Shown here piece by piece: positions 58,535 to 64,000 of a stretch of DNA of 64,000 nucleotides. Position 1 is the stretch's first letter; each line of letters begins with the position of its first letter. Source of the DNA: Apricaphanius iberus (taxonomy: Eukaryota > Chordata > Actinopteri > Cyprinodontiformes > Aphaniidae); NCBI GenBank assembly GCA_028564705.1, contig JAPXFQ010001965.1, positions 186,001 to 250,000 on the forward strand, written 5' to 3'. The position numbers were made by a program, and so were the translations under genes. The notes beneath the pieces were generated by a model that made no database searches, was not told the DNA's origin, and saw nothing but the letters and a program-made list of their open reading frames with translations.

Positions 58535-59230
58535 GTAAGAATTAGCCCGCTGGACCCTGCAGACTATCACCACACCCAGGAGGAACTAATGGAACTAATA
58601 AATTGGAGTGTAAATCAAGGACTATATTTTCTTCCCTGATTACCCGCTTGGCTCTCTGCCCACCTGGCGGGCCTCGAAAGTGTGAGACGCTCAATCTGTC
58701 CACTCCAAGATCCTTCGGTCACAGCTGACGTCCAAGGACTGCTCCTACCCTCCTCTTGGAGGGTCCGGAGGGCATTTTTTCTGTTCCCCGGAGGGTTTCT
58801 AAGCATTTGGATCTTCCCTGCTCACAAGCCACTTCTACCCCTCTCCAGGAGGGCTCGGTGACCCCTTCCCAGGTCCCCAGAAGCCTGAACGGCAGGATAT
58901 CTCCCTCTCACGAGCTGCTCCTATTAATCTCCAGGTGGACTCAGTAAACATTCTCCCTTGTTCCCAGACACCTGCTTCCGGCAAACTCACCCAGGTCATC
59001 CAGCCTCCTCTCCCGGCTCCGCGTAGAAAACAGGCCTCACTCAGCGCTACCCACGAGCAGCCGTTTAGCCGGCATGACCAAGCCCCGGTCCAAACTTCTC
59101 AGGGGGAGTGAAAAAACATAAAAATAGCTAAAAACATAAGGTCCAGGTTGAACTCCCCCCGGAATTTTCCTTGAATATAGAACTCCAGGAGTTGACGTAA
59201 CTTCTCCAAGCATTGAACCGTTCAAATTGA
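58535..59230 (+). other. GC-richer block with degenerate about 115-bp repeats, possible retroelement interior
   Basis: An ATG overlapping the end of the candidate LTR opens MTVRISPLDPADYHHTQEEL and stops after 37 codons. The 'LDPAD' start resembles gag-like starts of fish LTR retrotransposons, but this is weak. Three loosely similar units follow at about 58735-58985 (CTGCTCCTACCCTCCTCTTGG, CCACTTCTACCCCTCTCCAGG, CTGCTCCTATTAATCTCCAGG), each with a GAGGGTC/GAGGGCT/TGGACTC core and a CCCAGGTCCCCAGA-like end. No intact protein. Confidence 0.35.
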
Positions 59231-59316
59231 GTCTGCGCCATAGTGGCAGGCAGTCTCCTGCAGGTATGTTATAGGTACAGTTCTATACCGTGAACCCAAA
59301 CTTAAAAACGGTAAAT

Positions 59317-59519
59317 ATGGTGGATACCTGCTGTGTCCCCAGGATGCAACAACAGACGTGGATGGGATAAAGGAAGAGCATTCAACAAGATTCCTAACAA
59401 TCCAGAAAGCAAAAAACGTTGGATCATTGCAAAGAAATGTGCTAGCGATCAGCTAAAATTAAGCTATAGGACCCTTGCAAGGAAATCTTTACACTTATGT
59501 GGTGACCACTTCATATCAG
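59317..59519 (+). pseudogene. THAP-type zinc-finger exon with a one-base frame break
   Basis: The ATG at 59317 begins MVDTCCVP. One base later in register the frame continues GCNNRRGWDKGRAFNKIP, then ESKKRWIIAKKC, then KSLHLCGDHFISG. Together this is a THAP domain: C-x3-C at the start, a central tryptophan in the KKRW segment, and C-x2-H (CGDH) near the end, coordinating one zinc and binding DNA. The break lies in a CCCC run at 59337-59340, where one C too many separates MVDTCCVP from GCNN. The exon ends in a good donor, TCAG|GTACATT, at 59519, a usual place for THAP exons to end. THAP domains occur in host transcription factors and in P-element-like transposases; which this is cannot be told here. 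The frame break could also be a sequencing error. Confidence 0.65.
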
Positions 59520-59861
59520 GTACATTAACCCATGCTTCCTCAATCTTATACAGTATTTATTTTACATACTGTTATTAAGCTTCTTAGCAGACTTCCTACC
59601 GTTATCTTGCCGTGGATTTCTCTTTGTTGTTGTTCACATAGAACAAGTAAACATCACGTAAAATGTTGTAGACTCATAATCTTTGTGATGTCTGCATGCT
59701 GCTGTTTACAGTTCTCTGTTGTATTGTGATCATAACGAGGAACTGAGTATGGTGTAATCTATTTTTTAAAAGCAATGATTGATTAATAGTCTGATGCTGA
59801 CAGACATAAAATAGCAGCCCATTGCTCATGGTAGCTAAAATGAGGACAAGTTTCCACTCAC

Positions 59862-60144
59862 CCTCCCATAATGCAGGTCCTTTGCAGGAGGATCTCGATA
59901 ACAAACCCCGATTGTGTCCATTTATATCCCTCCAGGCTTTTATATACTTTAAGTGATCAGGGTATCTCAGGTCTGGTAAAAGGTCCACTCCGACAGCTTC
60001 TAAAGTTTTTAAAAGTATCCCAGGGGCATGATAAGGGTCGGAGATGTTAAATCTTTTTAATTTACTTGTATATACAATTATATTTTCGGTTTTACAATGG
60101 GAAGTAAACTCCAATGAAGTAAAATCCCGGCTGGCGATGTTCAT
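59862..60144 (-). CDS. candidate exon of an unrecognised protein, convergent with the THAP exon
   Basis: The minus-strand ATG at 60144 opens a 94-codon frame ending in a consensus donor, GGAGG|GTGAGTGG, at 59862 (phase 1). It reads MNIASRDFTSLEF, later YHAPGILLKTLEAVGVDLL, PDLRYPDHLKYIKAWRDIN and RGLLSRSSCKGPALWEG. Composition and codon use look like real coding sequence, and the frame is also open upstream to 60192. The frame continues past the donor for 60 more codons, but these look like intron read-through. No domain is recognised. It sits tail-to-tail with the THAP exon, 340 bp away; both could belong to one mobile element or to two host genes. Confidence 0.5.
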
Positions 60145-60192
60145 TTTGATTATGTTTCTGCCTGCCAGTGTTGCACCGAAGAACTGAGTCAC

Positions 60193-60941
60193 GTGATGTC
60201 CGGAGCTCTATAGCTGCTGATCATTGTAATCCAAATCGATGTTTTGGAAAATATGATTAACAAAGTATCTGTGATGGTACGTTCACACCTCACACTTTGT
60301 CAGCGTCAAGCAACACTCACAAAGTGACTAGTTTGACGCATAAACACAGCAGCTGAAGCTTGCAAAGCTCATAGCCTTTTTTCTGCTGGATGTTTTAAAC
60401 ACTAGCTGAAGCTGCTGTAGTACCATGATTGGCCCATTGGTGGTGCTGTGACACTGCCCCAAAAACACAGAAAAGAACACTAAGCATGTGTAGTCAACCC
60501 AGTGGCAAAAAACTAATCTAGCTTCAAATAAGAGCTATATTCAAAAGTATATGGTGTCATTTTTCCTCTGGATCCATTTCTAGATACTAGTGATAGAGAA
60601 CGGACAGTAAATCGTGTTTTAGGTCATGAGGTCAGTTTTTACTTCATTAGGACACTGTATGGCACCGTGTTTGTTTACTTTATCAAAGAGTTGCGTATGT
60701 CCGTTCAATATAGAAACGAAGCTGAGATGTCATCCACTCAGTAAAACTGCTGGAAGGCTCATAATCACGGAAACAAGTAAGCTGGTGTTTTTAGTTTTTT
60801 TCTACACTCTGAGACCTGTTTTCAAAAATTGTTGTTTGAAGAGTCCTAAAAAGGCTCCTTGAGGATGCGACAACTAGTTAATTAAATATATTTGCTGCTA
60901 CAAAGATTCTACGCCCCCTGGTGACATTAGAGGAAAAAATA
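60193..60941. other. noncoding stretch, nothing firm
   Basis: Includes CACGTGAC (an E-box-like palindrome) about 45 bp upstream of the minus-strand ATG at 60144, possibly part of its promoter. The 78-codon frame at 60626-60862 has no domain. 60280-60470 reads like a dispersed repeat but was not identified. Confidence 0.35.
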
Positions 60942-61016
60942 AATAAGTCGTGGCCACGCATTACTAATACACTAATGCGTGGGAATGAGATACTCAATGC
61001 CTGGCCACGACTTATT
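60942..61016. repeat. 21-bp inverted repeat, TCGTGGCCACG type
   Basis: Arms 60942-60962 and 60996-61016 pair at 20 of 21 positions (AATAAGTCGTGGCCACGCATT). A further CGCATTACTAATACACTAATGCG motif lies between them. The unit resembles a repeated fish sequence built of 'cgtggccacg' palindromes. It produces the mirror-image frames at 60878 (minus) and 60921 (plus). Confidence 0.8.
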
Positions 61017-61142
61017 AATGTGTGGGAACTTAATGTTTGGCGTGGGAACGATACATTTAACACAGTCATCCCCATACTGAGACAAGACTGTCAAAATCCT
61101 TGCATATCTTTTTTTTTCAAATATAAAGAGCTAAAGAAAACA

Positions 61143-61168
61143 GATGGATGGATGGATGGATAGATAGA
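61143..61168. repeat. (GATG)n(GATA)n microsatellite
   Basis: Four to five GATG units followed by GATA units. Such tracts often mark the 3' tail of a fish LINE or SINE, but no body was recognised upstream. Confidence 0.85.
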
Positions 61169-61542
61169 GTAACAACATCAAGATGGGGGTTGAGTAGAAC
61201 TGGTGAAGTTTTGTGCTCTCCGATTCCTTTTGTAGTTTTAAAGCTGTGAACTATTTACAGACTATCCAGATTATTTTGAGCCATAGTAATATCTTAGCTA
61301 CAGAGTTCAGAGTGCAGTGCACATGGGTGTGGCCATCATTGATGGGCTGAAGGCAAAGTCGGGGGCGGTGCAGTATTACAATCAGAAAATTATGTCTGGA
61401 CATTCTAAAGCACATGTCTAGGGATTTCCTGTTAAGTTACTTCAGTTTCATACATGTTGATTACATTAGATAGATCAGGAAATAAAGAAATCTGGATATC
61501 CAAGTCAGTAAAAAGTAAGACTGCAGTTCCCCAAAGCCGTGA

Positions 61543-64000
61543 CAACCCAGAGTCCAGCTCAGGGAACCCAGAGTCGAGCTCAGGGAAACCAGAGTCCAGA
61601 TCAGGGAACCCAGAGTCCAGGTCAAGGAACAGGGACTGCCACCCACCCACTACCCTATAGAGATAGTTTCCCGTCCACTACCCAAAACTAATGAATTAAA
61701 AGTTAATGCTACTAGAGCAAAGTATAAAAATCTCATAAAGATAAATAAAACTCGGACTGAACATAAAAACAAATCAATTAAATGTGGTTTACTAAACATA
61801 AGATCTCTCCCCTCAAAAACACTCTTAGTAAATGACTTAATTTGTGAAAATAATATTGATTTGTTTTGTCTTGCAGAGACATGGTTGCAGGAAGAGGACC
61901 ATGTCACAATAAATGAGTCAACTCCCCCTAGCTACTTAAACTTTAGTGTCCCTCGAAGTACTGGTCGAGGAGGTGGAGTAGCAACTATCTTTCATTCCGA
62001 TTTACTAATTAATCTCCAAAAAAATAATAGTTACAGTTCCTTTGAGCATCTAGTTTTTAGCTTTCCTCATACACATAACAAAGCAGTAAAGCCACTTTTG
62101 TTTGTGGTCTTATATCGTCCACCAGGACCTTATTCTCAATTTTTAGATCAGATTTCAGATTTTCTATCTGACTTAGTTTTAAACACTGATAAAGTCATTA
62201 TAGTCGGAGACTTCAATATTCATGTTGATAATGAAAGTGATAGTCTAAATACAGCTTTTCACACTATCCTAGACTCAATAGGCTTTACTCAAAATGTGCA
62301 GGGACCAACACATTCTTGTCACCACACTTTAGATCTTGTGCTGACTTATGGCATTGACTGTGAAGAAATAACAGTCTTTCCACATAACCCTATCCTGTCT
62401 GATCATTTCCTTATCACTTTTAAACTTACTCTAATGGATCATATCAAACCTGAAAGAAAACTTCATTATACCAGAACGTTATCAGACAACGCTGTAGCAA
62501 ATTTTAAAGAAGCTCTTCCAACTTTAATTTCCTCAGTTTATAAATGCAGAACAGAAAACAGTGATTTAACTCGTGACCCCTCACAACTTGACATTTTAGT
62601 TCATAGCGTTAATTCCTCCCTGCGTCGGGCAATAGACAAAGTTGCCCCCTTGAAAAGGAAGGTGGCTAGCCATAGAAGATTAACTCCCTGGTTTAATTTA
62701 GAGCTACGTACCCTAAAGCAGAATGTTAGAAAACTAGAGAGAAAATGGCGCTCCACGCATTTACATGATTCCTTTTTAATATGGAAAAATAGTTTATTGC
62801 TATATAAAAAGAGCCTTCACACAGCTAGAACAGCATATTATTCATCTTTAATCGAGGAGAATAAAAATAATCCTAGGTTTCTTTTTAATACAGTTGCCAA
62901 ACTCACACAGGATCATAGCTCTATCGAGCCAACCATTCCCCAAGCTCTAAGCAGTGACGACTTCATGCAATTCTTTATAAATAAAATAGACTCCATAAAG
63001 AATAAGATAATTGGGAACCTTCCCAATATGCTTGCTTCCTCCTTAGTTAATGAGGCAGCCTCAAAAATGGTGGAACCTAATATATGCTTAAACTGCTTTA
63101 ATGCAGCCGAACTTTGTGATGTACTAAAATTATTAGCTTCATCTAAACCTTCAACTTGCGTTTTAGACCCAATCCCAACTAAACTCTTAAAAGAAGTTTT
63201 CCCTCTGATCGCTGCTCCAATTTTAAATATAATGAATCTATCCTTAGTCAATGGATATGTACCACAGGAGTTTAAGATTGCTGTAATTAAACCTCTACTT
63301 AAGAAACCCTCTCTTGATCAAAACGACTTAATTAACTATAGACCGATATCTAATCTTCCCTTCTTATCTAAAATTCTTGAGAAAATAGTTGCACACCAGA
63401 TATGTGAGCATTTAAACAATAATGAGCTGTTTGAGAAGTTTCAGTCAGGCTTTAGAGCTCATCACAGCACTGAAACAGCTCTGGTGAAGGTTACTAATGA
63501 TATTCTCATAGCCTCAGACAATGGACTGGTGACCATTCTGGTCCTGTTAGATCTCAGTGCTGCCTTTGACACTGTTGACCACAATATTCTCATAGAAAGG
63601 CTTCAAAGTGTCGGTATAATAGGAACAGCACTAGGTTGGTTTAAATCTTATTTGTCTAACAGATTTCAGTTTGTTCAGGTAAACAATAGATCTTCCTCAA
63701 CCTCAATAGTTACTTGCGGAGTACCACAGGGTTCAGTGCTTGGGCCGATTCTCTTTACTATATATATGCTTCCTATTGGTAAAATAATTAGGCAGCATGG
63801 GATAAAATTCCATAGTTACGCAGATGATACACAGCTATATCTATCCATAAATCCTGATGAATCCAATCAGTTAGGTAGACTACAGGCATGTCTGGAAGAC
63901 ATAAAAACTTGGATGACTCTAAACTTCTTGCTTCTAAATTCTGATAAAACAGAAGTTGTCGTCTTTGGACCAGAAGCTCTGAAAAAGAAACTACTTAGTC
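61543..64000 (+). CDS. L2/CR1-group LINE endonuclease-reverse transcriptase, open to window edge
   Basis: One frame is open from 61543, after a TGA at 61540, to the last base, over 810 codons. The apurinic-type endonuclease (about 61780-62430) shows [41 protein letters not shown] and LSDHFLI, so its metal-binding and catalytic N, E, D-x-N and S-D-H residues are all present. A linker follows, then the reverse transcriptase with [24 protein letters not shown], the catalytic [26 protein letters not shown] and [10 protein letters not shown]. The thumb begins before the edge. No stop or frameshift was found when I translated it codon by codon. No in-frame ATG occurs before about 62434, so initiation is unexplained: the start may lie in the overlapping frame at 61454-61660, use a non-ATG codon, or have been lost. 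It copies its own RNA into DNA at a nicked target. The L2 assignment is from motif style. Confidence 0.85.
61545..61630 (+). repeat. four-unit 21-bp minisatellite at the start of the LINE frame
   Basis: CCCAGAGTCCAGCTCAGGGAA and three variants follow one another. Because 21 is a multiple of three, the repeat keeps every reading frame open. It encodes [14 protein letters not shown]-like heptads in one frame and PRVQLRE-like ones in the frame of the LINE protein. Confidence 0.85.

Noticed and set aside
61432..61660. Repetitive minus- and plus-strand frames ([15 protein letters not shown] and NPESSSG-like)
   Set aside because: They come from the 21-bp minisatellite. The plus-strand one is kept only as a possible upstream frame of the LINE, not as a gene.
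62913..63251. 112-codon minus-strand frame
   Set aside because: Antisense to the uninterrupted LINE frame on the plus strand.
1..64000. tRNA, rRNA or snRNA genes
   Set aside because: No cloverleaf with conserved A and B boxes and no recognisable rRNA or snRNA core sequence was found by eye; a covariance-model scan would be decisive.

Overview
This window reads as AT-rich, gene-poor genomic DNA from a ray-finned (teleost) fish. The evidence is the transposon fauna: Tc1/mariner copies of several subfamilies, Tigger/pogo-like and hAT-like elements with their MITEs, L2/CR1-group and Rex-like LINEs with (TATC)n or TTGCC-type tails, and short dispersed repeats typical of fish. There is no operon structure. 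Apart from the retrotransposon frame at the right edge, every ATG-started frame above 200 codons lies in a mobile element or in a GC-rich repeat. Family names rest on motifs read here plus memory of fish repeats; no search was run.

Layout. 1-8.7 kb: AT-rich sequence holding a hAT-like relic with a decayed BED finger (833-1956) and a second hAT-like MITE (5519-6436). 8.7-9.05 kb: the clearest host gene signal, a minus-strand first coding exon encoding a signal peptide, with a consensus splice donor, a microsatellite-rich 5' UTR and a TATA-like box. 9.5-14.9 kb: MITEs, including two opposite copies of one family, a 1.1-kb inverted pair of another, and a hairpin MITE with a perfect 8-bp target duplication. 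15-22 kb: mostly unique AT-rich DNA with a fold-back repeat. 22-27 kb: a dispersed fish repeat, a LINE 3' end and two MITEs.

27.8-33.7 kb is a three-layer nest. An old DNA transposon is split by a GC-rich, poly(A)-tailed insert flanked by a 17-bp duplication. That insert is interrupted at its tail by a minus-strand LINE broken by frameshifts. 33.7-44.6 kb is crowded with Tc1/mariner and Tigger relics; the best copy (38534-40070) has 73-bp near-identical inverted repeats and a transposase that has lost its second catalytic aspartate. 44.8-48.3 kb holds two candidate host exons, one per strand. 48-58 kb is mostly featureless AT-rich DNA with an (AT)n tract, a hAT relic and a LINE/SINE-like repeat.

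58.2-60.2 kb contains a possible LTR-retroelement fragment, a THAP zinc-finger exon with a one-base frame break, and a convergent minus-strand exon of unknown function. 61.5-64 kb contains an L2/CR1-group LINE whose endonuclease-reverse transcriptase frame is open to the window edge, the only mobile-element protein here without a visible lesion.

The genes do not form a pathway. The story is host exons set in successive layers of transposon insertion and decay. I found no CRISPR array, prokaryotic system, rRNA or tRNA gene.
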